A stretch of DNA of 64,000 nt from Enchytraeus crypticus (Eukaryota; Annelida; Clitellata; Enchytraeida; Enchytraeidae), in NCBI GenBank assembly GCA_905160935.1, contig CAJHZI010000262.1:930583-994582 (forward strand), in the 5' to 3' direction. Position 1 is the first letter of the stretch; each line of letters starts with the position of its first letter. Under the pieces are notes generated by a model. It did not search any database and had not been told where the DNA came from. It saw only the letters and a program-made list of their open reading frames with translations. This document shows positions 12,146-26,000 of the stretch, piece after piece. The translations under genes and the position numbers were made by a program.

Positions 12146-14988
12146 ATGAATCTTCTCATCTTCCTATTGCTTGGCTCCTGCTGTTGCATTTATGCGTCTC
12201 TGGAAGAGAGGAAGACCTACAAAGGGTATTCTAATATTAATAATTTGAAATGAAGTTAGCATTTTTAAATTACTAAACACGGTTGAATTATATGCTATGA
12301 ATCTCGAAAATAAGTGAAGAATAACTCAGCTATTATCGTTATTTATCTTAAGAGAACAATTGACACTATGACAAGTAATGGTGAACAGATAACATTGTTT
12401 GAAAAGTGCTGATGAACAAATAACTTTTTAAGACTAGTCATAACTTGCTTGTCATAACATTTTAGTGGTTCACTATTACTTGTCATACAATGTTCTGTAC
12501 TTGTTGACCTTCACTTGTCCTAGTGTTATTTTCGAACAAATAACATTGTAATGCTACTGCTACTATCTATCAATTTGAATTTAATATTTAGCAGCAAAGA
12601 CACCTAGGCCTACCTCAATTTAATCAAATACGCTGACCAAATGTACATGATTGAAAGCTAATGGAACATACAATTTTTCATTTTCGAGCATATCTTTTAT
12701 AAACTTGATTTTATCTCAGGATTATGAAAAGAAATGTTGAATATATTTTTATTCTACTCGTCAGCATACCATTCTTTATGTTCCGCAAGCACCTACTATT
12801 TACTTACTACTATTATTTACTTGCAACTACTATTTACTTACTACTATTATTTACTTACAACTACTATTTACTTACTACTATTATTTACTTACAACTACTA
12901 TTTACTTACTACTATTATTTACTTACAACTACTATTTACTTACTACTATTATTTACTTACAACTACTATTTACTTACTACTATTATTTACTTACAACTAC
13001 TATTTACTTACTACTATTATTTACTTACAACTACTATTTACTTACTACTATTATTTACTTACAACTACTATTTACTTACTACTATTATTTACTTACAACT
13101 ACTATTTACTTACTACTATTATTTACTTACAACTACTATTTACTTACTACTATTATTTACTTACAACTACTATTTACTTACTACTATTATTTACTTACAA
13201 CTACTATTTACTTACTACTATTATTTACTTACAACTACTATTTACTTGTAATTGTTTATTTATATTTATTCTCTAATAGGCCTTCTGTAGATATTTATTG
13301 TTTATATGTTATAATTACAGGCAGTGTTCTCATGTTTGTTACAAAACAATACAATAATTAGCAGTGAAAAATGAAAATGCAGGTTTTGCTTATTGAATTT
13401 TTTTACAACTTTGCAGTAAATTGCATTGGTTATTATCCACAAGGGAGTTAACGTACCCTTTTTATGTTCAACTGCGGATCAGTATGTGCGGTTTTAAATC
13501 ATGGGCTCGTCCCTCACTGACATCGATTCGAATGAGGAAGCTTACGTTAACACTAGCTTTACCAGCTTTTTTCAAACTTAAACTATACCGTCTCTAACTA
13601 CTTATACTCATTAGGCATAGTCATAATAAATAGAGCTTGTTCGGTACGTAAAGATGGCCAGTCTCTTAGACAAAGAAAATGCAAACTCTTTTTAGATAGA
13701 TAGATATTTTTATTTCCACAAAAATCCCAATGACATCGTAAAACATGCACAGAACGACGTGAAAAATGGATATACAGACCCGAAGGCTCTGACGCATGCT
13801 CACAAAGGCTACTATTAAAATTTAATTCAAATCAGTTCATGGTGCAAAAATTGTAATTATCCATTATACAGTGAGAAAATTTATAGGAATAGACAAGAAA
13901 GAATAAAATGTAGGTCACAAGTAATTCAATCGTTGATTTAGTTTGAAGATCTTGCAATACAATTATCGCAAACGAATAGTTTCTATGCATTTATTTAAAT
14001 AAAAGAGAAAACTGACGAATGAATAATTTTCTATTTTATTTTGTTAAGGTACCAGCTGTTGGACATTGTGCCGCAAACGAAGGAAGATGTTAAATTTCTG
14101 CACAATCTGATGATCACGGATAACGAGGTGGGATTTATCAACGCAAAAATTGCTTTTAATTCTTAATGAGAGGTATATTTTTAAAAGAGTGAGATAAAAT
14201 ATTATATTATTTAAGTGCTTTATTGTAATACACAAAAGCTTTTGATGTCTGACCTTTTGTAAGATAGTATTTTATACAAATGTGACACATAGCTTTGAGA
14301 GCAGACATTAATTCATCTTCAGCTTCACATTTACTTTAAAACTTAATATTTTAAATATTGATTTTATATGTTATAAATATTTTACTGATAATTATGTTCG
14401 TGACTGAAATCATAGAAAATTACAAATAACAAGATAGCAAAAGCTGATACAATATGGCAGACAAATATATAAGCGAAATATTTAGCATTTCTTTATATCA
14501 CAGAAGACACTGTCGGAGCAGATCCGGCTGAGATTTGAAGTGATTCCGCTTACCCTACAAGCGTGCTACCAGCTCCAATCAAATCCATCCAATCAGCATA
14601 TGATAAAAAGCTGGTAAAGCTAATATTAACGTCAGTTTCCTCACTCGAAAGCTATGTCAATGAGGGGTGAGCCTAGAATTTGAGCCTCACACATACAGAT
14701 CCGTGGTCGAATATCTTACCATCATCGCCATGGGCTCCAGCCATATGAATTAAATGTCAAATACGACTTACTTTAGAAAGCACTGACTGATTGATTTATT
14801 GATATATTTGTGTAGCTGGATTTCTGGGAAGAGCCCGGGGCGGTGGGAAGGAATGTTCGTGTAATGGTTTCACCGGCGCACTTTCGTAGATTAACCATTC
14901 AACTGATCAAGCAGCAGCTAGCCTTCCAGCGAGTGTCCAAGGATCTCAATAGGTTTGTTTATCTGCGCTGTTGTTGACGTTATCTCTT

Positions 14989-15025
<37 letters not shown>

Positions 15026-16583
15026 TTATCTTCTCTTGTGCTACGCTAATACCCGTATTCACTAGTGAGATGATCCGCAGTTCATATCTCAACAGTGGCG
15101 CAAACTATGGATATTAATGTTATTTTTTATTTAAATGATTCAATCATTTCACACAATAGAGCTAGAAAAGTCTCACAAAGTACAGCAATTCACATGAAAT
15201 GATAAGGACACAAGGGACCGAAGACTCTAACATGTGCCCTAATGAGAGAATAAAATGATAAACGATTTAAGCATCATTACATTATCATTGCATTTACAAC
15301 ATTACAATGATCATTGTAAATACATGTATATGCTAAGCTATAAAATCAAATATTTATTAAAATCAAGTTTATCTAATTTGCGCTTAAATGAAATAACATT
15401 ATTTGTCGTGACCACGAAGTCTGGCAGTGAGTTCCAGGGTTCACAGACTCTAATAGAGAAATAATATTTACTAGTGTTGACTCTGGATTGGTCAGTATGT
15501 AACTTGAGTGAATGACCACGAGATTGCCTACTAGATAATAGCAATCCATAGTCCTCAGGTTTACCTCCAATGAGACCATTTAAGATTTTAAATCAAACTA
15601 CTAAATGAGAATGTAACCGTCTACGTTCAAGAGTTCTCAAATTCAGAAATGTTAACCTGTCTTTATAAGGCATGTTTTTTAGCATTTGTTTTAGTATTCG
15701 CCTAGTGAAATTCCGTTGCACCGATTCAATTTTTAAAATATCACCTACCAGATGCGGTGACCAGATAGAACAATGATCTGATAAATAATTGGTTAAATAT
15801 TCAATAAATAGCTTGACTTTTTGTGTACCCGTAAAGCAATTTGATGCTTAACATTTTCTACTGACAGATGATTTTGTCTGCCGTTTTATTCTCTTGAAAT
15901 ATTTTAACTTTTTTAACTCTAAGATGAATTCTGTGATATCTCTTTATCAATGTGCAGTGAGTTGGAGCCGATGTGGACAGAACTGGATAAACGTCGCGGT
16001 GCTGATGGCAGACTCGCCTTCGACATCAACGACTTCAACACTCTTGAAGATGTGCGTTCCTCGTTTATAGCAATTTATTTAATAAACCGGGTTTTATTTT
16101 ATCGCGCCACCATGATTTCCTGAACTACTGCAGTCGCTGTTCAATTGTCTTATTCTCGTCACTATTGTGCGAATAGGTTTATAAATTCCATATATTCATC
16201 ATATTATGTGAACAATACTAATATCTCATAACCTGTTTATATCTGTCAGCTAAGCTAATTCATTAGTGTACTTTTAACTTTTCATTTTTCACTCGAAGGT
16301 TATGTGCTCAATGTTCTAATCAGGCAGAATAGATCTACAGAAACTCAGCACCGGTAACACTTAAATGCTACGTATACGTTTGTCTCAACCCTTAATTACC
16401 TTAATGATGTTTGAGCTCTAAGTGTGAATAATCAAACTGCATGTGAAAAAATAACTTTTATTTGAGATTAAATAATTTCTATGTCTAATCTTGATTTTAT
16501 CGATGTCTCAATGTTTTTGTTTAAAATATTGCTTGTATTCAGTTTTTACTCTCCTTCTCTCACTTTTTCTTTCTCTCTCTGTC

Positions 16584-16636
<53 letters not shown>

Positions 16637-16669
16637 ATATACTCAACTCAGGGTATGGGTACAATATAC

Positions 16670-16715
<46 letters not shown>

Positions 16716-16780
16716 TATATAGTATTGTACCCATACCCTGAGTTGAGTATATCAATATAATATATATTATATATAGAATC

Positions 16781-16811
<31 letters not shown>

Positions 16812-16841
16812 TATTGTACCCATACCCTGAGTTGAGTATAT

Positions 16842-16894
<53 letters not shown>

Positions 16895-17031
16895 ACAGAG
16901 AGAGAAAGAAAAAGTGAGAGAAGGAGAGTAAAAACTGAATACAAGCAATATTTTAAACAAAAACATTGAGACATCGATAAAATCAAGATTAGACATAGAA
17001 ATTATTTAATCTCAAATAAAAGTTATTTTTT

Positions 17032-17070
<39 letters not shown>

Positions 17071-20000
17071 TATATTGTACCCATACCCTGAGTTGAGTAT
17101 ATCAAAATACATATTTACTACACTTACCAAGCAAATGGCAACTAATAAGCAAACAATACATTTATTATTACAATGTATATATTTTACTTAATAATTATGT
17201 AATAGAAAGGCAACTAAGTAATCTTGTGAGTAATGACTAAGATCATTTCGTTTCATTTCGTCAATAATTTTATTATACGTTTCGTAATTTCTTCAATTGT
17301 CTTCAAAAATACCGATTGAAAATAGAATTATTTGTCGATTGACTGTTCTATTGATTGATTTATCGATTGATTTATTGATTGCTTTATTGATTGATATTTA
17401 CTAGATCTACGCTTGGCTGCACAGTACCGCAGCAAGCTGCCACGCCTCCCTGAGATGTGAAGCCTATAATATCGGTTCATCCACCAACGGAAGACCCATC
17501 TACGTGTTTCGTGTGCGTATACTCATGTCGTATCTAATATCTATTAATATATAATATCTATTAATATATAATATCTATTAATATATAATATCTATTAATA
17601 TATAATATCTATTAATATATAATATCTATTAATATATAATATCTATTAATATATAATATCTATTAATATATAATATCTATTAATATATAATAGTGGAACA
17701 TTAAGGTTGGCTATCCATCGGCCTGACACCACCAAGTGAATGCAACTAGGTTTTTATGAGCCCCATCAAAAGTGAAAAATCCACGTCACAACGCAGTCTC
17801 GAAGTCACACCGTCTCGTTCAAGAGGCGAGCTCTCTACCACTGCGCCAGGAGGCTTTCCAGTCAATAAATCAATATGGATTTTAAATCCGAACCCGAGCT
17901 TCAGTCGAATAGATCTACCATTTCTCCTTTTGATATTTTGCTTAATTTGCACATTCCTTTTATATTAGGTGTTTGTAGTTCTTTAGGTGACTAAATGCAC
18001 TTCAGCGGAGTCATTTAATTGAGAATATGAGAGGTTTAGAAGGCAACAAAAATTACTAGGAGATGAAGAAGCTATGTGGTTGGAAAGCCTTCTAGATAAA
18101 CAAAAATCTTTAACCTTAAATACTGTAATCTCATACAAAGTTCACAATTTACCATATGAAGCTTACTATATTCTAATTATATAACATAGGGATTATATAA
18201 TATAGGGCTATAATTATATTATATTGGGTTCAAATCCTGGGGTCGCCTGCCACTGACGTCGCTTTCGAGTGAGAAAACGGACGTTATCGTTAGCTATTAG
18301 CTTTAAAATGTGAATAATAACGGAGTGGTATTTGCAACCATTGAGGCTCTAAAATGATATCAATGTTGAGCGAATAGAATATCTTTATGAAAAGATAGGT
18401 AGTCGTCAAAATTCTCAATGAACCTAAAACCAGAACAAACACAAAACTAATTATAAGCCATTTACATGCTAGGTCGTACATGTACTACATAATTACGAAA
18501 GACTTGCTAGGTGTGTTCTATGCCAGGTTCAATACAAGGCAAGTATTGCTAGGTATGTTCTATACTACACATATACAGAAAGCAAAAAGATTGTTGACTA
18601 ATACAAGCCCGAAGTTGAAATGGACTAAAATCAGCCGTTTACTTCGAGTCTAAGACAGATGATCATAAATCAAATTGATTAATTTCGATGTCATTAGTAA
18701 TTTGGTGATGTTCATTAATTGCATGTACATTACTTGTTTAATGGCATATTAGACAATGTGCCAATTTAAGACCTAAATACATTACACATTATTAAACACT
18801 TTAGAAGCAACATATTATGAAGATATTGAATGTCTTGAATTTAAATAATTTTTTCATTCCCATTGTCTCAAAGTCACTTCAGTTTTTATTTTAAGTTTTA
18901 TAACTAATATTGTAACGCTATTGTAGATTAGTAAGCCGGGAATCGATCGCAAGGCCTACTGGATCGATGGGACAATCCATGCCAGGGAGTGGATTGCCAC
19001 TTCCACCGTCCTTAAGATCATCGACAATGTACGTAAGCCCTGTCGAGCCTAATAACTCTAGATATCATTGGTAACTCTAATAACTTTAGATATCATTGGT
19101 AACTCTACATATCAGTGGTAACTCAAATAACAGTTGCTATCAGTGTTAACTGTAATAACTCCAACTATCAGTGGTAACTCTAATAACAGTTGCTATCAGT
19201 GGTAACTCTAATAACTCTAGCTATCAGTTTTAACTCTAGCTATCAGTGATAACTTACAAAATAGGAAGCAAAAATTCTTTCGAGTACTCAACGCGATTTT
19301 TTCAAGAATTGGCACCTCTTCACCGGAGGTGATAATTTCGTTGACTGAATCGCAATGTGTACCCATTTTACTGTATGGCTTAGACGGTGTTGTACTGTCT
19401 AAGCCACAAATTCGCAGCATTGAAAATGCATATACACAGATCTACTCTAAGCTTTTTCATACATTCGACAAGAATATTATAGCTCGAAGTCAATATTACA
19501 TGGGTCAATTGCCTGCTGAACTAAAAATTGCTACACGACGATTGAAGTTCTTATCTAAGCTGCGTTCAATGGGTAACCATTACTGTGAAATGTTTGATTA
19601 TATGCATGAAGAATTATTCAAATTAATGTCTGAGTACAATTGCTTTATTGGATGTAATGTTAAGGATATATCGAAAGTAAACTGGAAGTACTACTTGCGT
19701 CTATACTCTGAAAATAATAAACTAAATAAAACTTACAATTAATGCAGGATAAATGAAAAAGTAAAAGATTATAATTTTCTCTAATTTATTTAATTTATTT
19801 GTTTATTTCACGCTTTTCGAAGTACATGTGTGTGATGTTTCGTGTTCTTTTCATTTTCGAACACTCTATCTCTTTGCACTGTTTCGCTGAACATGATGTC
19901 ACTTTGTATAGTGTACCTTGTATATTGTGTACTTATTGTACTTATGCTACCATAATTTTGGTGAAATAAAGATGATAATATATAACTCTAATAACAGTTG

Positions 20001-23000
20001 CTATCAGTGTTAAGTCTAACAATGTTAAATCTAATAACAGTTACTATCAGTGGTAACTCTAATAAATCTAGATATCAATGTTAACTCTAATTACTCTAGC
20101 TACCATTGTTAACTCTAATAAGAGTTTTCATCAGTGTTAACTGTAATAACAGTTGCTGTCAGTGTTAACTCTAATAACAGTTGCTAGCAGTGTTAACTAC
20201 AATAACTCTAGCTATCAGTGGTAACTATAATAACAGTAGCTATCAGTGTTAGCGCCTCTAATTACTCTAGCTATCAGTGTTAACTCTAATTACTCTAGCT
20301 ATCAGTGGTAACTCTAATAACTGTAGCTATCAGTGTTAACTTTAATAACAGTTGTTATCAGTGTTAACTCTAATAACAGTTGCCATCAGTGTTAACTTTA
20401 ATAACAGTTGATATCAGTGTTAACTCTAATAACAGTTGCTGTCAGTGTTAACTTCAATTACTCTAGCTATCTGTGTTCATACGTCAGAGCATCCTAACAA
20501 CGATCCTTTTAATGAATTTTCTCCCATTGAAGCTTTACTGAATTAGATTAGATAAAGTCACAATTAATTGTTTAACATTAATCTCTTCTATCTTTCGAAC
20601 CTTCATATTTTCCCAGCATTAACTTGATCAGTATCACGAGCAGAGCTAAGTCGCCAATGCATCAAGACTTATACTGCTTCAAATTACACTTCAAATGTTC
20701 AAATTTATAAATTTAATGTAAAGAAATATATAATTGGTAAGTTAAGTTTAACGTTTTGATAGGTTGTATTTACGACTTTTGCAATGATTGATATAACAAG
20801 GCAATTCTAATAAGTATTAAATTATATTTAATATTTAATTAGTTATATTTGAATTAATTTCATTAAATTGATAGAAAGATTGATTGAACAGTTTGCCAGG
20901 CTAGGTGATGCAGAGGCTGCTAGATTGACAGACGAGTATGATTGGTACATACTGCCTGTTATGAATCCTGATGGTTATTATCACACCCACACTCAGGTAA
21001 GCTTATATACCTACTTAATTATTTTTTTAAAATTATTTAAATCTTGCTAGGCACTTACAACTTTCAATTGCTAATAATATACTTCATGTGGAAAGCAGCA
21101 TCTTGGCATGCATTTTGTTATTAGCTTTTTTGCTATCGTTACTAAAATTTTCAATTCGATGGAGCGTAGACACGAATAAAAGTTTAGGATAAAGAAGCAC
21201 AATTTAAGCTTAGGTCATTGCAGAAAATGTCATGTAATAATTTCGAATATTTTAAATATTGTTACTTTAAGGTCACGTTCGGTGGTGTTTTTTATCCATT
21301 CTTATTTATTTCGTTGTAAAGGTTTGAGTTTCATTATATTTTGTTAAGAAAGTATTAGTCTACAATTAAAATGGTTCGTTTTAGATATTATAACTTAATT
21401 TTTTATCCCGACCTTAGCTAAATTTGAATTCAAGGAAAGAAGATGATGATGATGATGTAGAAATTGAGAACCTCTGTTGCATTTTATTATTAATTGTTTT
21501 TATATATATTGCGTGCTGCATAAAAGTTCTTAGTATATTTAGTATCATTTACATAATATATTCTGAAGAACTTTAGTATATTCTGAAGAACTTCGAGTTC
21601 TTACAATATAGTGGAACTATGACATATCAATCATTGTCTTTGGCAGGATAGAATGTGGCGTAAGAACAGAAGACAGCCGGCTGGAGCCAGCTGCATAGGA
21701 ACTGATCTCAACCGCAATTTTAACTTCAGATGGGGAAGTGAGTGGTTTTTTCTTTGTTTGTTTGTATTTATTTGTGTCATTATTTTCTATTTGCTTATTA
21801 ATTAACCTAGTTAGCTATTTTGTCATTTGTTTGTTTGATGTTTGATAGTTTCATTATTTACCTCTTTCTCTCTCACACTCTACTTCATTAGTGCACATGA
21901 ATGAAACAGTGATAAAAATTGAAAAATAATAATTTAAAATTATAATTTAATTTTTATTTCAATGTAAATTTTTATATAATACTATAATCGCATTAATAAG
22001 GGATTTCAATTGCATCTATCGGTCAATCAATGTCATTTAAGTCTTCTGATTTTTTAATTCAACTTATGAAAACACTTTAAATCTTAATTACACCTATATA
22101 AATGTTAAATTTTTAATTTTAATTTGACCTCTAAAAGCTCTACGCCCAATATCACAGTTTTATATTCATTACTATGACCAAAGAGTCATATGACATGATG
22201 CCAGTCATCGTCCTCGCTCTGGTCTCACGGACCATGAGACTGTCTGGAACGTTGTTCGGGATAGGAATAATAGTCAAAGAACTATCGTTGGAGTATCCTA
22301 ACCGATGAGGCTCATGCTAGGAGTGGCTTAGGCAGGCTTTCACTCTGGTCTCAGGAACCTTCACTACTGTTTGGAGCATTGTTCACTTAGTCTGAGAATT
22401 GGATCTTCACTCAGTCCAGTCTGACTGCTGCTTCGGTTGGTCGGTCAGTTGGTCAACTACGCCTATGAACGAATTTCAGGGTTGCAACGGTTTACCACTG
22501 TCAGGCTTACCAAAGTCTTGACGTTAAACTCACAAACAAACTTTACGTCTCTACATGCGTCTACATATGTGTGGTAACGGTTATCTGTATTAGTCTCATC
22601 GTATCAAAGTTAATACTTGCAATGATCTGTATTTGGCATCTAATCTATACAATCATGCCACTGCTTCAGCCTGTAAATTATGTAATGCAGTCATTGTCAG
22701 AGAAATTAAATCATAAATAATTCATCGCAATTGAAGGTATTTGCTTTGCTAGGCAAATATTTTCCCTAATGGTCTTTCTCTGCTAAATCTGCAATAAATT
22801 CTTTCCTAGATAAATTTTAGATAAATATTTCATCTATTCATTACGTTATTATAAGTAAATCATTAATTTATACGGTACACTTGTCTGATAGATTAATTTT
22901 ACAACACATTTGATGACAGCTGAAGGCGTAAGTCACGATCCTTGCTCTAATACGTACTGCGGGCCCAGTGCGGCCTCGGAGCCCGAGACCCAGGCCGTCC

Positions 23001-26000
23001 AGACCCACCTGAGACGACTGGGCCCGAGCTTGCTGGCCGTCGTCACCGTCCACTCCTACGGGCAGATGTGGATGTTCCCCTGGGGCAACACCGTCAACCA
23101 TGAGGGCACAGTCTGCCATAGAGCTGACGATCACGATGAAATGGTTAGTTCTGACGTAATGATGTAGTAGTACTGTCTGACATTTTGTCGTCCTCGATAT
23201 ATTTATCATTCCATTGTTTATATGAGAGAAAGAGATATGTGTTCATTTCAGGATCAACACCAAATCACTGACGAACAACTGACATGTAAATATTATTAAA
23301 TACTAGCAAACGAAATGATACAAAATTCAAACGAGCAAACATCCATGCAAACATTGATAAGCATGCACAACAATAGAAAAAGTTAAGGTACATATTACGA
23401 GTACCAGTAGCCATATCTCTCCTCTTCTGTATTTATATCCGGCTATATTAATATTCGCAATGTTACAGTTGACGGTATTTTCTTATTCTTCGTAATTCTA
23501 CAGACTAACTAACACTATAATATGCGCCAAGTAGCAGCCTACATAGCTATATGAGACATCATGCTATTGTAATGTTACCAATAATCAGCAGAACAACAGA
23601 GCGTAGATTACACAAATGAAATATTGGTAGCACAAATCTAACTCTGCTTATAGAGATACATGTCAATAAATTTACATCATGTGCTGCAATTTTTGGAAGA
23701 TGTTTCATTCTGCAAAGAATATTTAATTGTGCCCGCTACCATACGTATAATAACCTATTGGCATATAATGCTCCATTAAGCAATTTTAGGAAGCTGCCTG
23801 TGACGTTCTTATGTCATAAAATATACTAATGACGGTTTGGCATATAAAGTTTAATGCACTAATCGAACATCTGTAATTTTCGAAGTTTATTGTACAAATT
23901 AATCTTAATTTTTACTATCTTTACTGTCTTGTCACAGATGGTTGTTGCTGATGCAGCTGCAAATGCTATTGAGAATACATTCTCCACTACGTGGGATCGC
24001 GGAAACAGCTGTGAAGTTATTTGTAAGTTAAACCAAAAATGTAAAGTCTAATTCGTGGATTGTTTGAGTTTATATGGGTTTGATCGAGAATTTAACCTTG
24101 CCATGACTTCTCTGTTGAGAGAATGGGGAGGGATTGCTCCTTCCTCTTTCTCTCTTAGTGCACTGCCTACTGGAAGGTCCATGGTATATAAAGCCTCCAC
24201 TCATCTCTATCTTCCTTTTTCCTCTTCACGTCCACATACGAGTGGATCTCTAAATCATCATTCCTTTTGAATATTCCGTTATTCTTGGGAGATTCTTCTT
24301 ATGATGAGGTGTCCCCATGTGCCTTCCTCAGGTTCGACTAACATTTACTGGGCAGGGGTGTCATTCCTTGAGAAAACTATTTTGTTTGCCCATAAGGTAT
24401 GCTCCTTCGTAAGCTTTCTTATAGTAGCCCGTATACGAGAGAGCAAGAACTAGCTCTTCAAATTTCTCATTTAGTTAGCCCTCCTCTTGCTGGATTAGGC
24501 CCTATATCTAGCAATTCTAGATTAGCCCACAACGTTTCTACTGATAGCTTTCCTAGGTAATCATACAAAACGAGTCCTATGCTACAGCACTCAATGAGTA
24601 AGTTAAGTCCATGATCAGAGTGAATGTACTGCCGTAGCTCTTGAGTGAATTGTCAACTTTTATCTTTCCGCTTTTATAATTTCACAATTATATGATCTTT
24701 GATCTACATCTACACGTATCTTGAGTAAATATAGTTAAGTTGTTGAAGATGGGAAATTTGGAAAAGGAGTAAAATGTAATTCATTTGCAGAAGTAAATGG
24801 ATTGCTCAAGCAAAAGAGGTCTTCTTTAAGAGGAAAGAACTACTTACAAAAAGCTTCAAGAAATCCAAGAAGATAAAGATTGTAAAGCCTTTGGTGTGGA
24901 CCCCGCTCCTGTGCGGTTACGAAACATGGACGTAAATATTTCGGACGGAGGGTATTAGAGAACTGGAAGAAGAAACTGGAAGAATTAAAAATGTAGCTAT
25001 GGAAAAGATTGGAGAAGATCAAATTAACTGACAAAATTGCAACGAAAAAGTGCTAAATATGGTTTGACATAAACAGATAATTGATAAATATCACAAGGAA
25101 TTGAAAGAACTGTATGGATCATGTCCTGATAGGACATAATTTTCTACAAGTAGTAATTTAAGGAAGAATGGCAGGTAAGAAGGTTAGAGGAAGACCGAGC
25201 CATGGTATGCTGGATGATTTGGTAACTATTATGTATGGTGATATGAATAGAAAAGTGGAAGATATAAATATGTAGAGGATTTATATACCATGGACATTCC
25301 AATAGGCAGTGAATTATGTGAGAGAGCCAGCTTAATAAAGAATAAGTATTTTTATTGGATTTCGATGCTCCATGTTATATGTAATCATTATAGATCTAAT
25401 CTGATTCTCTCTCAGGATAGCATAAATGAAGTCGTATGATAGGAAGAAATATTGTTGAGCAAAATAGCGAAACAGCTTCTGAAATATTTCCGCATAAACT
25501 TCTACATGTATATGGCCGACCGAAATGTTTTCAATCATATACATATATAAACAACAAAGGCTTTCTACAGATAATATTTGAAGTGATCTACATAGTGTCA
25601 TAATGCTATCAATTTAGCGTCTCAGTCTTTCTCTGATCAACGTTTTATTTACGGCAATTTTAGGATGTGAACGAATGCAGAACCAATGCAGCAAAGAAGA
25701 AAATATGCAACCCATTTTAATGACCTGAATAGCTGCGCATGAAATTATGAAATCCAGATTTAAAATAAGATTTAAAACATTCTGATTTAAAAGAAGTTTA
25801 CACCTACAGATTAAAAAGATTTTAAAACATCCAGATTTATGCCCGTGGTGGGTCAGGTTGCTGAAGAATAGACCAACCGTGGATTGAATGTGTTGTAAAA
25901 GTCTATAATGCATTAAGTTCAAAACTAACGTCGGAAAGAGTATTCGATTGGTTAGCGCCGTGGCTCCAGAATTGCTACAAAATTTTCAAAAACGAATGGC

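Noticed and set aside
12724..13276. Overlapping 175- and 180-codon ORFs rich in Leu, Thr and Tyr
   Set aside because: Translation of the 34-bp minisatellite within CP1 intron 1.
16481..16986. ORFs of Tyr-Ile repeats on both strands
   Set aside because: Translation of (AT)n tracts inside the palindrome.
22868..23209. 113-codon ORF antisense to CP1 exon 9
   Set aside because: Shadow of the GC-rich coding exon; the sense frame joins perfectly to the other exons.
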